This document shows, piece by piece, positions 17,073-24,229 of a DNA stretch of 64,000 nucleotides. How positions within the stretch are numbered: position 1 is the first letter of the stretch; each line of letters starts with the position of its first letter. The stretch is from positions 2,294,001 through 2,358,000 of the forward strand of contig JBBCGL010000001.1 of the NCBI GenBank assembly GCA_037200385.1, given 5' to 3'. The position numbers were made by a program, and so were the translations under genes. The notes beneath the pieces are model-generated. The model worked only from the letters and a program-made list of their open reading frames with translations, did not search any database and was not told the DNA's origin. The DNA is from Rhizomicrobium sp. Its GTDB lineage: Bacteria; Pseudomonadota; Alphaproteobacteria; Micropepsales; Micropepsaceae.

Positions 17073-17620
17073 TCCGCGTCACCCTGCGGCGCGAAGCCCA
17101 TGAGCGACTTCAATTCGGAATGGTTGAGCGTGGGCGGAAAGTCGAACGGGCGCGCGAACCCGATGCAAGCGGGCGACTCGAAGATCATCCCAGCCGGGTC
17201 TTGCGGTTGCGGCAGAGCGGGCGGCTCGCTGGCGACGCGCCTACGCGGATGCGCGCGACCCGCCATCAGCTGGTCTTTCGTCGGCGCCGGGATCGACGAC
17301 ACGAAGTGCGACTTGGTCGGCGCGCTCCGCTCCGGCTTGCGCGCGTACTCGCCCTTGCCGATCTTGAGCAGCTTGTCGCGGTTGGCGAGATAGACCAGCG
17401 CGCCGGCCACGGTGCCCGTGGAGAGTTCGGTCCGCCCCGTCTGGTACATGAACTCGCGCAGCTCGCGCGCTGCGAAGGTCGTGTGCGCGGCGCCATAGAG
17501 CGACGCGGCGAGCAGCACCGTCTCGTGAACGGCACTGAGGGGCGTCGCCTCCGCATGGCGCGCCTCTCGGCGCATATCGCGCCCTGCCCCCGTCGATTCC
17601 GGTGATCCAGCCAGCCCCAT
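17069..17620 (-). CDS. Hypothetical phage protein with winged-helix-like N-terminus
   Basis: 183 aa. Residues ~30-95 look like a winged helix (VHETVLLAASLY, AARELREFMYQTG, TVAGALVYLANRDKLLKIGKGEY), as in small DNA-binding proteins. The rest is proline-rich and without a recognised fold. An AGGAC ribosome-binding sequence precedes the ATG at 17620. It overlaps the RNA ligase gene by ATGA. Confidence 0.55.
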   Translation of the reverse strand: MGLAGSPESTGAGRDMRREARHAEATPLSAVHETVLLAASLYGAAHTTFAARELREFMYQTGRTELSTGTVAGALVYLANRDKLLKIGKGEYARKPERSAPTKSHFVSSIPAPTKDQLMAGRAHPRRRVASEPPALPQPQDPAGMIFESPACIGFARPFDFPPTLNHSELKSLMGFAPQGDAE

Positions 17621-17629
17621 GTCCTGCCC

Positions 17630-17956
17630 CTATGCCGCCGTCTTGGGATCAGGCTCTTCGGCCGGCGGAATGGCAGTGGGCGGCGGCTCTCGCAGGAGGG
17701 CGCTGTAGGGATTGTCCGCCATGCCCAGCGCGCCGAGATACATGTCGAGCATCGCCTCCTGCTCCTGGCGGTCGGCGGCGTCCATCTTCCTGAGGCGCAC
17801 GACCTGGCGCATGATCTTGGTGTCGAAGCCGGTGCCCTTGGCCTCGGAATAGACCTCGCGGATGTCGTCGGCGAGCGCCTTCTTCTCTTCCTCGAGCCGC
17901 TCGATGCGCTCGACGAAGGAGCGCAGATGTTCTTTCGCGAAGCCTGATGCAGCCAT
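17630..17956 (-). CDS. GapR-like (DUF2312) nucleoid protein
   Basis: 108 aa. Residues ~1-80 match the GapR/DUF2312 family: [20 protein letters not shown], then [18 protein letters not shown] and [19 protein letters not shown]. In Caulobacter GapR binds overtwisted AT-rich DNA and is needed for replication and topoisomerase action. A phage copy in the replication operon may protect or load onto phage DNA. A proline-rich C-terminal tail ([14 protein letters not shown]) is extra. The family is nearly confined to Alphaproteobacteria and their phages, so it points to the host group. Confidence 0.9.
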   Translation of the reverse strand: MAASGFAKEHLRSFVERIERLEEEKKALADDIREVYSEAKGTGFDTKIMRQVVRLRKMDAADRQEQEAMLDMYLGALGMADNPYSALLREPPPTAIPPAEEPDPKTAA

Positions 17957-17969
17957 AGTCGATACCCCC

Positions 17970-18434
17970 TCAAGCCGCGGCGCGGCGTTCATCCTTGATG
18001 CGCAGCGGAATGCCCCAACTGCGGATAGCGTCGATTGCTTCGTCGATCGTGTGAGCCACGGCCGTCGGCATGCCGATCGTCGCAACGTCGGCATGCAGAT
18101 CGCTCTGCGTTTCAGTGACGTCGCCGTCGTCTGATTTGAGTTCGAGGCCGTAGGCGCCGCAGACAACGAGATCGCCGAACTGCAGGCGGTGCAGGAGCAC
18201 CAGGTCGTGCATCCCGGGGATGACGCCCATCGCCTTGAGGATCCCGGCTTCCGCCTTCGTGCGAAAACCGCCGTTCGGAACATGGAAGAACCGCGTTGCC
18301 GGCGTGAGCGCGAGCGCCAGGACCTTCACCAGAGCGATCTGGAGCTGCTGCTCCTGCTGGCGACGCGTGCGCCGGCGCGGCCGGGCCTTCGGCGCAGCGA
18401 AGTCGATCACGATCCGGCGACGGGGGCGGTTCAT
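17970..18434 (-). CDS. VRR-NUC domain nuclease
   Basis: 154 aa. After a basic N-terminus it shows the VRR-NUC order: [29 protein letters not shown] (catalytic Asp) and [16 protein letters not shown] (ExK core). These are Holliday-junction or flap-type nucleases in phages and would process replication or recombination intermediates. The ATG at 18434 overlaps the upstream stop. Confidence 0.85.
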   Translation of the reverse strand: MNRPRRRIVIDFAAPKARPRRRTRRQQEQQLQIALVKVLALALTPATRFFHVPNGGFRTKAEAGILKAMGVIPGMHDLVLLHRLQFGDLVVCGAYGLELKSDDGDVTETQSDLHADVATIGMPTAVAHTIDEAIDAIRSWGIPLRIKDERRAAA

Positions 18435-18715
18435 ACGAACGTCACCCCGTGGCGCTCCTCGTACCGGGCGCGCTCGTCCTCCATCCCTTCCGCAATGGCC
18501 TGCAGATACTCGAGCTCGGTGATGACGCCCTTCTTGACCAGGAGCTTGACCAGCGATGCGTGGTCGATCATCGCGGTGTTGATGCCGACGCGCAGATGCT
18601 TTGGCCACACGCTGTGATCGTCGCGCGCGATCTCGTAGGCTACGCCCGCCTGCATGGCGTGTTGCGCGATCTGGTGGCGCCGGGCGAACTCGGCTGCTTT
18701 TTCGGCGTCAGTCAT
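18431..18715 (-). CDS. Hypothetical phage protein
   Basis: 94 aa, mostly helical (EKAAEFARRHQIAQHAMQAG, LVKLLVKKGVITELEYLQAI). The middle and end resemble small phage proteins of unknown role. The ATG at 18715 slightly overlaps the upstream gene. In-frame starts further upstream are less likely. Confidence 0.55.
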   Translation of the reverse strand: MTDAEKAAEFARRHQIAQHAMQAGVAYEIARDDHSVWPKHLRVGINTAMIDHASLVKLLVKKGVITELEYLQAIAEGMEDERARYEERHGVTFV

Positions 18716-19292
18716 GGAGGCCTCCAAACAGGTCGCCGGTGCCGTCGTCGGCATCGGCCATGTCCGCGTCGGTCGCGTTGGGGTCGATCAGGTGCGGGTC
18801 GATTCCGTGGCCGAGCGCGTAGGCCATGGCGGCCGCGAACTGGCGCTGCGGCATGCCGAGTTGCGATGCGGCCGCGCCCATGTTGTCCATGGCGTTGCGC
18901 AACTGGATCTCGAGGATGGGGTCATGCTCGGTGTGGCCGAGCAGGTAGTAGCGGGCGAAGGCGGCGAAGCGCGGGTTGTTGCGGTAGGCGTTCACGAAGG
19001 CCGTCAGGCCTTGCGGGTTCTCGCCGTTCCACCAGTTCTCCGCGGCTTTCTTCGACTGGCCGGCGTCCTCGGCGATCTCCTGCGTCGGCGCCTGGCGCCC
19101 GTCGCCATACGCTTCGCGCAGGACTGTCCTGTTCAGGCGGCAGATGTCCTCGTTGGAGAGAATATTTCGGGGTGATTCTCCCCGAGATATTCTGCCGGCC
19201 TGATACCGAATGCTTCGGCCGCGGTCGCCGCGAGAGTTTCGGTCGAACCCACCGCGATTGTTTCGCTGCGAAATTCCCAGTGCACCGCTCAT
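18708..19292 (-). CDS. Hypothetical phage protein with Arg/Gly/Asn-rich N-terminus
   Basis: 194 aa, unrecognised. The N-terminal ~45 residues are rich in R, G, N and S (QRNNRGG, RNSRGDRGRS) and may bind nucleic acid; a helical part follows (AFVNAYRNNPRFAAFARYY) and an acidic end (DADMADADDGTGD). The N-terminal coding region contains a strong inverted repeat at 19160-19192. Start ATG 19292 is preferred over GTG 19301. Confidence 0.5.
   Translation of the reverse strand: MSGALGISQRNNRGGFDRNSRGDRGRSIRYQAGRISRGESPRNILSNEDICRLNRTVLREAYGDGRQAPTQEIAEDAGQSKKAAENWWNGENPQGLTAFVNAYRNNPRFAAFARYYLLGHTEHDPILEIQLRNAMDNMGAAASQLGMPQRQFAAAMAYALGHGIDPHLIDPNATDADMADADDGTGDLFGGLHD
19160..19192. repeat. 13-bp-arm inverted repeat (hairpin) inside coding sequence
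   Basis: Arms GAATATTTCGGGG (19160-19172) and CCCCGAGATATTC (19180-19192) pair with one mismatch around a 7-nt loop. It lies near the 5' end of a gene in the leftward operon, so it could act in RNA as a processing or attenuation structure, or as a protein-binding palindrome. Confidence 0.6.
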
Positions 19293-19407
19293 GACCGCCA
19301 CCGATGATGATCGCGCGGCGCAATGCCGAGCGTTCCAGTACCCGCCAACTTGGCGCGCGGCTCGTCGGCCGCGCGTCCTTCTTCGAAAGCGAAATGGGAT
19401 GCGCAGC

Positions 19408-19710
19408 TCATGTGCGCCTCACGGTCCAAATGAAGCCGTCGCCATGTCGCGGCCCGAGCACGATCGCCGTGCCGCTCCGGCTCCAGCCGTGTTCGACCAG
19501 CGGCAGCTCGTCGAACAGGCGGTCGAGGATCCTGGGCGCGCCGATCAGCCCGACAACGAAAACGTCGAACACGTCCTTACGCGCGACGAAGATGCCCATT
19601 GGCGAGACGATCGCCTCTTCCTTCGGGCGCACGAACGGAGCGGTTCCGGCGCTCGCCGGCGCGACGGTCGATGCTTCCCAATGCTGCAAGCGGAGACCCG
19701 CGGCGCTCAT
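19408..19710 (-). CDS. Hypothetical phage protein
   Basis: 100 aa. A central segment (KDVFDVFVVGLIGAPRILD, then ELPLVEHGWSRSGTAIVL) has a plausible alternating fold but no known family. It is the first leftward gene after the stretch of rightward genes at 19812-20738. No clear ribosome-binding site. Confidence 0.4.
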   Translation of the reverse strand: MSAAGLRLQHWEASTVAPASAGTAPFVRPKEEAIVSPMGIFVARKDVFDVFVVGLIGAPRILDRLFDELPLVEHGWSRSGTAIVLGPRHGDGFIWTVRRT

Positions 19711-19811
19711 GCAGCACCGCCGAATTTGGACGAGTCGGACGTTGCCTTGACGGCCTCGCCCGACTCGCCATCGCCTGGAGTCACCACAACAGCAGGCGAA
19801 GGAGAGTTTTC

Positions 19812-20099
19812 ATGCCCGACACGAACCCCATTGCGTTCGCGTGGTACCGACCAGGCGACTACGCCCGCCTTTTCGAAATCAGCGCCGACAAGTACCGCCT
19901 TCCCGAGACTTTCGAGGAATGGCGCAAGAAAGCGCAGATGCAATTCGACGAACTCCGGCATAAGGGGATCGCGGTTCAGAAGGTATTCATCGATCCCGAA
20001 GCTCTTCTCAGCTGGGCCGTTGGCGCCGCCATCGATCGCAATAAGCGCGCTGAGTTTGCCGCCTTCGTCTTCCGCAACGCGGGCGAAACACGCCATTGA
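19812..20099 (+). CDS. Small conserved phage protein (IAFAWYRPGDY family)
   Basis: 95 aa. It begins MPDTNPIAFAWYRPGDYARL and resembles a small family common in alphaproteobacterial phages. A strong ribosome-binding site (AAGGAGAG) ends 6 bases before the ATG, and codon third positions are GC-rich as in the other genes. Function unknown. It runs against the surrounding leftward operon, so it needs its own promoter or is silenced by leftward transcription. An opposite-strand frame (19707-20153) covers it and is judged a shadow. Confidence 0.7.
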   Translation: MPDTNPIAFAWYRPGDYARLFEISADKYRLPETFEEWRKKAQMQFDELRHKGIAVQKVFIDPEALLSWAVGAAIDRNKRAEFAAFVFRNAGETRH

Positions 20100-20132
20100 G
20101 GCGAGGTCCGCCTCCATGACCGCCGCACTGGT

Positions 20133-20161
20133 GATGTCGTGAGGGGCGCTCATGCGGCGGC
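20133..20161. repeat. 29-bp exact direct repeat, copy 1 (copy 2 at 20475-20503)
   Basis: The 29 bases at 20133-20161 recur unchanged at 20475-20503, 342 bp away; the core is GAGGGGCGCTCATGCGGCGG. On the minus strand each copy contains an ATGA stop/start junction followed by codons for MSAPHDI. Shorter matches occur near 19702 and 20955. The copies look like the duplicated 5' end of a leftward gene. Confidence 0.85.
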
Positions 20162-20200
20162 TCCAAGTCTGCGACCAGAAGCCTTCAAAGGAGAATTTGC

Positions 20201-20464
20201 ATGTCCTTCGACCTTGCAGATCGTGTCGCGGCTCTTGAGCGCGCGAACGGCGCGCTGCGCCTGGCCGTGTTCATGCTGGCGGAGATCACGCATGAGACGT
20301 CCCCGGAAGCATTTGAGGCAGCACTTCGGAAGAATCGCCTTGTGGAACAGTCGGCGCGCTTTGGGAGGCTCGATCTCGGGCGGGCCGAGATATCGGAAGG
20401 CCTTCGAGATGCGCTCGCTCTGCTGGAGTCAGCTCGGCCAAAATCTTCCGGCGAAGCGCGATGA
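20201..20464 (+). CDS. Small helical phage protein
   Basis: 87 aa, mostly helical (LADRVAALERANGALRLAV, SPEAFEAALRKNRLVEQS). A good ribosome-binding site (AAAGGAG, 7 bases before ATG) supports it. Unknown function. A minus-strand frame starting in the repeat at 20475-20503 overlaps it, so the strand assignment is not fully certain. Confidence 0.55.
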   Translation: MSFDLADRVAALERANGALRLAVFMLAEITHETSPEAFEAALRKNRLVEQSARFGRLDLGRAEISEGLRDALALLESARPKSSGEAR

Positions 20465-20474
20465 ACTCGCCCAC

Positions 20475-20503
20475 GATGTCGTGAGGGGCGCTCATGCGGC
20501 GGC
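20475..20503. repeat. 29-bp exact direct repeat, copy 2
   Basis: Second identical copy of the 29-bp unit at 20133-20161. It lies just after the small gene at 20201-20464 and again carries the minus-strand MSAPHDI start context. Confidence 0.85.
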
Positions 20504-20591
20504 CATGCAAGAGACCGGGTGCGCCATTGGCTGACGCACCCGACTCAAGTTTTGCTGCAAGCCGCAACGCAAACAGCAAAAGGCGAACATC

Positions 20592-20738
20592 ATGGAAATC
20601 GACCAGGACACGCTCGAAGCTATGTTCGAGCGCATTGAGTTCCTGCATCGCGACGTCAAACGAACGCTCGATCGGCAGGACGAGATTGTCGAGGCGCTCA
20701 AGTCCTTGCAGAGCAGTATCGATGGGCTCATGGCCTAG
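20592..20738 (+). CDS. 48-residue coiled-coil protein
   Basis: Short single-helix protein (MEIDQDTLEAMFERIEFLHR, then RTLDRQDEIVEALKSL) with heptad-like spacing, so probably an oligomeric helix. AAGGCG lies a few bases before the ATG. It overlaps the end of the leftward gene 20728-20961 on the opposite strand. No known family. Confidence 0.55.
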   Translation: MEIDQDTLEAMFERIEFLHRDVKRTLDRQDEIVEALKSLQSSIDGLMA

Positions 20739-20961
20739 CCCCCGTCGTAATCCGCGCGATGCGCCGAAGGCGCATTTCCCGATCGAACCGAATACCGCTC
20801 TCGTGATATCGGGCAACCTCTTCGATCTCGTCCTCGCTCAGCCTGGCGCGCGCCAAGCGGAAGTCGATCCGCTTATCGGCGATGACGGAATGAAGCCTCC
20901 GCAAAAGCCAGCCGGCGTAGCATCCGAACGCAATCGCCGATGTCAGCGCCAACCAAGTCAT
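20728..20961 (-). CDS. Small membrane protein next to cro
   Basis: 77 aa. Residues 1-20 (WLALTSAIAFGCYAGWLL) form one membrane helix, followed by a charged cytoplasmic part (RLSEDEIEEVARYHESGIRF). The ATG overlaps the stop of the Cro-like gene, so it is the second gene of the leftward transcript. Its role is unknown; exclusion or regulation are typical for proteins at this place. Confidence 0.6.
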   Translation of the reverse strand: MTWLALTSAIAFGCYAGWLLRRLHSVIADKRIDFRLARARLSEDEIEEVARYHESGIRFDREMRLRRIARITTGARP

Positions 20962-21230
20962 GCGGCGGCCCGTCTGGCGCGCACAGGCTTTTCAGGTGCG
21001 AAGGTCTCCGGCCAAAGGTCGGGTCGGAGTTGGTGGCAGCTGACGCGATTTCCGGCCTGCGCTGTCGCGCGATCCAGCGGGATGCACCATTCAGCGGGGA
21101 TATCCTGGCCTTTGCGAAGGCACTCGCTGATCGACGTTTGGCGACGTCCGACGACTTCGCCAACCGCAGCCTGATTGCCGAGCACCTCGATGCAGCGCTT
21201 CAACGCTTCTTTGCCGAACACATCTGCCAT
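20958..21230 (-). CDS. cro: Cro/YdaS-like transcriptional regulator
   Basis: 90 aa. An HTH of the YdaS/Cro type: ALKRCIEVLGNQAAVGEVVG, then RRQTSISECLRKGQDIPAEW (recognition helix), then VSCHQLRPDLWP, which is typical of YdaS-like proteins. It is divergent from the CI repressor gene and is the first gene of the leftward operon, as Cro is in lambdoid phages. The ATG at 21230 is only a few bases downstream of the expected transcript start, so its message may be almost leaderless. A TTG at 21242 is an alternative start. Confidence 0.8.
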   Translation of the reverse strand: MADVFGKEALKRCIEVLGNQAAVGEVVGRRQTSISECLRKGQDIPAEWCIPLDRATAQAGNRVSCHQLRPDLWPETFAPEKPVRARRAAA

Positions 21231-21239
21231 GGGCCCAAG

Positions 21240-21304
21240 CAAATACCAGCGTTCTGGTTTTTGTCAACAGAACTCTGGTGGCGCTCGATTACCAGCGGAT
21301 TGGT
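21240..21304. promoter_or_regulatory. cI-cro operator region: three ACCAG-N4-CTGGT sites and leftward promoter PR
   Basis: Operator sites at 21245-21258 (perfect), 21266-21279 (AACAG half, one mismatch) and 21291-21304 (TTGGT half, one mismatch). On the minus strand a TTGACA -35 box (21267-21262) and a TATTTG -10 (21245-21240) flank the first site; the second overlaps the -35. The third lies just before the CI ribosome-binding site. Bound CI would block cro transcription. The sites are palindromic and also recur at 22423-22458. Confidence 0.85.
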
Positions 21305-21315
21305 ACAAGGGCGTA

Positions 21316-21975
21316 ATGAAGCACGGCATTGGGAAACGCGTCCGCGAGGCAAGGAACGCTTTGGGCATTAGCCAAGCGGAGCTTGGGAAGCGTGCGGGGC
21401 TTGGCCAGCAAGCGATCGCGGAAATCGAATCAGGGCGCACGCGGACGTCGGTACACGTCGTTGCTATTGCGCGAGCGCTGGGGAGATCACCGGAATGGCT
21501 GGAGGGGGCAACCGATCCTGTGGGTAAATCTCGACAGGACGTCGTCGAACTCTCGGGCAACGAATATGCGCGAGTGCCCGTTTACGACATCCGGTTCGCG
21601 GCGGGCGCGGGCTCATCCAACGAAGACGAGACCCCTATCGACCACTATTTGATAAGTTTGAGCATGCTGCACTCGCTGACGGACGCACCGGTATCCCAAA
21701 TTGCCGTATTCCAGGCTGATGGTGACAGCATGGAAAACACGATTTTCAGTCGCGATTGGGTGTTCGTGGACAGACGCAAAACGCGCCTCACCAATCCCGG
21801 TATCTATGCTCTGATTTTCGAAGGAGACGGGTTGCTCAAGCGCGCGGCTCAACATCTCGAAACCGGTGCCGTCACCCTGATCAGCGACAATGCAAAGTAC
21901 CCTCCTCAGACCATCAAGAAGCCTGAGCGCCTTCAGGTCGTTGGCCGGGTGTTTATGTCGATAAGGCGGCACTAA
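21316..21975 (+). CDS. cI: CI-type phage repressor (HTH + LexA-like S24 peptidase)
   Basis: 219 aa. The N-terminal XRE helix-turn-helix (ARNALGISQAELGKRAGLGQ, QQAIAEIESGRTRTS) is followed by a self-cleaving S24 domain: cleavage site Ala96-Gly97 (FAAGAGS), catalytic Ser138 (ADGDSMENTI) and Lys175 (GDGLLKRAA). RecA-stimulated self-cleavage would induce the prophage. AAGG precedes the ATG at 21316. It is divergent from cro and flanked by five operator-like palindromes, so it is the master switch of lysogeny. Confidence 0.93.
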   Translation: MKHGIGKRVREARNALGISQAELGKRAGLGQQAIAEIESGRTRTSVHVVAIARALGRSPEWLEGATDPVGKSRQDVVELSGNEYARVPVYDIRFAAGAGSSNEDETPIDHYLISLSMLHSLTDAPVSQIAVFQADGDSMENTIFSRDWVFVDRRKTRLTNPGIYALIFEGDGLLKRAAQHLETGAVTLISDNAKYPPQTIKKPERLQVVGRVFMSIRRH

Positions 21976-21979
21976 TTCG

Positions 21980-22366
21980 CTAGTGCGTGCGATAGGCGGT
22001 CCCTGTCGCCACCAACGTGTGCCAGCAGTTTTTAAGCAGGCTGCCGAGAACGCGCGTCTCTACATGAACACCAGCGATGCCATCTGCGCCTCGCGCATAA
22101 GCGGCAACGCGCAGATCATTCTCGACGTCCTCGGCCGACGGCGGCTTATCGAGCATATTTCTATGGCATCTGCTGGCGTCGACGACGCCGATGATTCTCG
22201 CGCCAGGCGGAACATCCGCCACAATTCTTACATCCATGGCCGCTCGCTGATCTGCCAAACTCGTATAGGGCGTTTCTCCACCGATATGCATATTGGCCGA
22301 CTCGGTGGCGCAACTTGCTAGAAGAAGCGCGGTCGCAATCGCAGCGATTTGTTTTTGCCTATTCAC
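21980..22366 (-). CDS. Prophage lipoprotein (possible lysogenic conversion factor)
   Basis: 128 aa, GTG start with GGGGGAC before it. A lipoprotein signal (AIATALLLASC) predicts lipidation at Cys19. The mature part has two more cysteines and a GADGIAGVHVET ... WHTLVATGTAYR pattern like RcsF/YbjQ-type small domains. It is convergent with cI and faces away from the lytic operons, the usual place for genes expressed in the lysogen. Surface exclusion of other phages is a reasonable guess. Confidence 0.7.
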   Translation of the reverse strand: MNRQKQIAAIATALLLASCATESANMHIGGETPYTSLADQRAAMDVRIVADVPPGARIIGVVDASRCHRNMLDKPPSAEDVENDLRVAAYARGADGIAGVHVETRVLGSLLKNCWHTLVATGTAYRTH

Positions 22367-22422
22367 CGGCCGTCCCCCGTCAAGCCTCTAAAAGGTAGGA
22401 CAACCGAGCCACACTCTTCTCC

Positions 22423-22464
22423 ACCAGACTTCTGGTTGACATTTACCAGATTGCTGGTAACCAT
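22423..22464 (+). promoter_or_regulatory. Second operator pair and rightward promoter (PL/PR-like)
   Basis: Two perfect ACCAG-N4-CTGGT sites at 22423-22436 and 22445-22458. A TTGACA box (22436-22441) begins in the first site's last base and is followed after 3 bases by the second site, the same arrangement as in front of cro. The -10 is weak (around 22459-22464). It would drive the rightward operon, including the DGR, and be shut by CI. Confidence 0.8.
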
Positions 22465-22516
22465 CACCTCCGATCCCGCTTCGCGCGGGCATGGAGGAAC
22501 GGAATGGGCCGGGAGG

Positions 22517-22828
22517 ATGCACAAGCAGGAACGCTACGAACGCCTGGCGTTGACGGTAGAGGACATCGACATCGTGGCGCGGAACCTCACGCGTCTTGCG
22601 AAGTGGGATATTTCCCCCAGTGCCTTTGCGGACGACGTGCTGAACCGCGCGTTGCACGACTATATCCCCAGCTCGTTCATGTCGCCGGACGCGACGCAGA
22701 CCGCTTCGGACAGCCAGGCATTTCGGACCGTCACGGAAGAGGAGTTGCTCGAGGCACTTCTCGTAGTGCCGCCCTATCGGTGCTGGGCCCGAGACATGGT
22801 GCCGGCTCGCGGTGTCCGGCCTCTCTAG
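22517..22828 (+). CDS. Hypothetical protein, first gene of the rightward operon
   Basis: 103 aa. Starts MHKQERYERLALTVEDIDIV and is largely helical (ARNLTRLAKWDISPSAFADD). GGGAGG lies directly against the ATG, too close for an ordinary ribosome-binding site, so the start is uncertain; the alternative ATG at 22504 opens a different frame of unlikely composition. First gene after the CI-controlled promoter. It overlaps the end of the opposite-strand gene by 4 bp. Confidence 0.55.
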   Translation: MHKQERYERLALTVEDIDIVARNLTRLAKWDISPSAFADDVLNRALHDYIPSSFMSPDATQTASDSQAFRTVTEEELLEALLVVPPYRCWARDMVPARGVRPL

Positions 22829-23184
22829 CCGCGATCACGTTCACCTTGCCAGGCACGCCAGTGCTTCTTTTCGCCGGCGTCGGACAACAGATCGTCGAGC
22901 ATCGCCCGGATTGCGCCGAGGTGTTGCTCCGCTCCCCTGATCTGATCGCCCATCGCCATCAGGATCACCATCGACTGCGCTGCGGTCTTCGGCACGCGTT
23001 CAATGAACATGCGCGCAAACTCGGCTTCCCAATGCGGCGCCTCGAACCGGTCCGGTGCACCGACCCTAAGGCGAACAGCGAGGGTTTGGATATCGCGGTG
23101 AAGCCGCGAGACCTCCATCACAAGTTTCTCGAGAGTGGCTCGAACCTCGCCGTCAGGCAGATCCACTCCATATCCTTTGGTCAT
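22825..23184 (-). CDS. Hypothetical phage protein on the opposite strand
   Basis: 119 aa, helical, with coiled-coil tendency (VRATLEKLVMEVSRLHRDIQ) and a Met-rich middle helix (SMVILMAMGDQI). AGAAG lies upstream of the ATG. It converges with the gene before it and interrupts the rightward operon, so it may be read in the lysogen. No known family. Confidence 0.5.
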   Translation of the reverse strand: MTKGYGVDLPDGEVRATLEKLVMEVSRLHRDIQTLAVRLRVGAPDRFEAPHWEAEFARMFIERVPKTAAQSMVILMAMGDQIRGAEQHLGAIRAMLDDLLSDAGEKKHWRAWQGERDRG

Positions 23185-23288
23185 CGCAATCTTCTTTCGT
23201 TGGGCTTCGCAACTCCAACGGAAGGCGAGTCGGCCGGCGCGGTCAACGCGTCGTCCGGCTCGTCAACTCTTCACGCGCAGGTGGCGGC

Positions 23289-23486
23289 ATGAGGCACTAC
23301 GAAATCCAGATCCGGCACCACGGCGCATGGGTCCGTTACATCGGGTTCAAGCCTGCGGCGCCGCGCGCAATGGTCGATGCGGCCTGGGCCAGCCACTGCG
23401 CGTCGGGCCGCAGGGCCGCGCGGCTCGTCACGATCAGTCCCGACAGCGCGAGAGCAACGGTCGTTTCGACCAAGGAGACATCATGA
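23289..23486 (+). CDS. Small hypothetical phage protein
   Basis: 65 aa, basic, beginning MRHYEIQIRHHGAWVRYIGF, a compact beta-type start. Not recognised. Its stop overlaps the ATG of the next gene, so the two are coupled. Confidence 0.6.
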   Translation: MRHYEIQIRHHGAWVRYIGFKPAAPRAMVDAAWASHCASGRRAARLVTISPDSARATVVSTKETS

Positions 23487-23758
23487 GCATCGAGCGCTTT
23501 GAACACCGGCCGACAGAGTTCGTCAGCGTCCATGCTGGGTCTGGGCTCGTCTATGTCGGGATCGCCTCCCGGGAAGATTTCGACAATATCGCGGCGCCGG
23601 TCTGCGACCACGGTGAGAACGAGAAGGGTCATGTGCTGACCAAGTGGGTCCAAGCACCCGGCGACAACGGTGCCATCGTCATTTTCCAGTATTGGCTCAA
23701 GTCGCGGACGGTTGCGTCCCTCCTCGCCGACAAGGCCCCGCGTGAGGTGTCCATATGA
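23483..23758 (+). CDS. Hypothetical phage protein
   Basis: 91 aa; a good ribosome-binding site (AAGGAGA) precedes the ATG. The sequence alternates strands and turns (EFVSVHAGSGLVYVGIAS, GAIVIFQYWLKSRTVASLL). Unknown function. Overlaps both neighbours by ATGA. Confidence 0.6.
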   Translation: MSIERFEHRPTEFVSVHAGSGLVYVGIASREDFDNIAAPVCDHGENEKGHVLTKWVQAPGDNGAIVIFQYWLKSRTVASLLADKAPREVSI

Positions 23759-24090
23759 GCGTCCACCCCCTTCCCGAGCGCAAGACGGCGCCAGCCTCGA
23801 CGCTGACCCGCATCGCCGTCCGCATGGACAAGGCCGCGGCGGTGACGATGCCGGACGGTGGCGTGATCTACGCGCCGCTCGTCCGCCGGCCGCAGCTGCG
23901 CAATGCGATGACGACGGCGGAGCAGATCCTGCAAGAGATCGCCGAGCTCGCGAAACGCGGGCCCGTCGTGATCACCGAGCTGCGGATCGGCGACGCGCCG
24001 AAACCCGTCGCGGCGTTCCGGCCACTTCCGCCGCGCCAGGATGACGGCCGGCCGAGCGACAGCGCCTTCAACGGCGAGGGCTGCGCATGA
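23755..24090 (+). CDS. Hypothetical phage protein
   Basis: 111 aa, unrecognised. It contains an amphipathic helix (MTTAEQILQEIAELAKRG) and a proline-rich end. Coupled by ATGA overlaps to the genes on both sides. Confidence 0.55.
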   Translation: MSVHPLPERKTAPASTLTRIAVRMDKAAAVTMPDGGVIYAPLVRRPQLRNAMTTAEQILQEIAELAKRGPVVITELRIGDAPKPVAAFRPLPPRQDDGRPSDSAFNGEGCA

Positions 24091-24227
24091 GGACCGTGGA
24101 GCAGTCCCTCGGGTTTTCCGACATCCCGCTCAAGGCGAAGGTGTTCTTTGTCCTCACCCTGCTCTTCTGCGGGGGCATGGCCGGTATCGGGCTCTATCTG
24201 TTGGCGATGGGCGAGGCGCTGCTATGA
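24087..24227 (+). CDS. 46-residue single-pass membrane protein
   Basis: MRTVEQSLGFSDIPLKAKVF followed by one membrane helix (FVLTLLFCGGMAGIGLYLLA). Too short for the usual ORF cut-off but supported by ATGA coupling to the upstream gene. Its stop lies in the 8-bp duplication that flanks the small inserted element at 24230-24536; before that insertion it would have overlapped the start of the gene at 24539. Confidence 0.6.
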   Translation: MRTVEQSLGFSDIPLKAKVFFVLTLLFCGGMAGIGLYLLAMGEALL

Positions 24228-24229
24228 GG

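Noticed and set aside
19707-20153. Minus-strand frame (148 codons) beginning MSAPHDITSA
   Set aside because: Covers a plus-strand gene with strong ribosome-binding site and a recognised family. Kept only as part of the strand-conflict finding.
20286-20495. Minus-strand frame beginning MSAPHDIVGEF
   Set aside because: Plausible protein, but overlaps a plus-strand gene with a better ribosome-binding site; not strong enough to list.
21970-21987. Short stem GCACTA/TAGTGC between cI and the lipoprotein gene as a terminator
   Set aside because: Only 6 bp and no T run on either side; could be chance.
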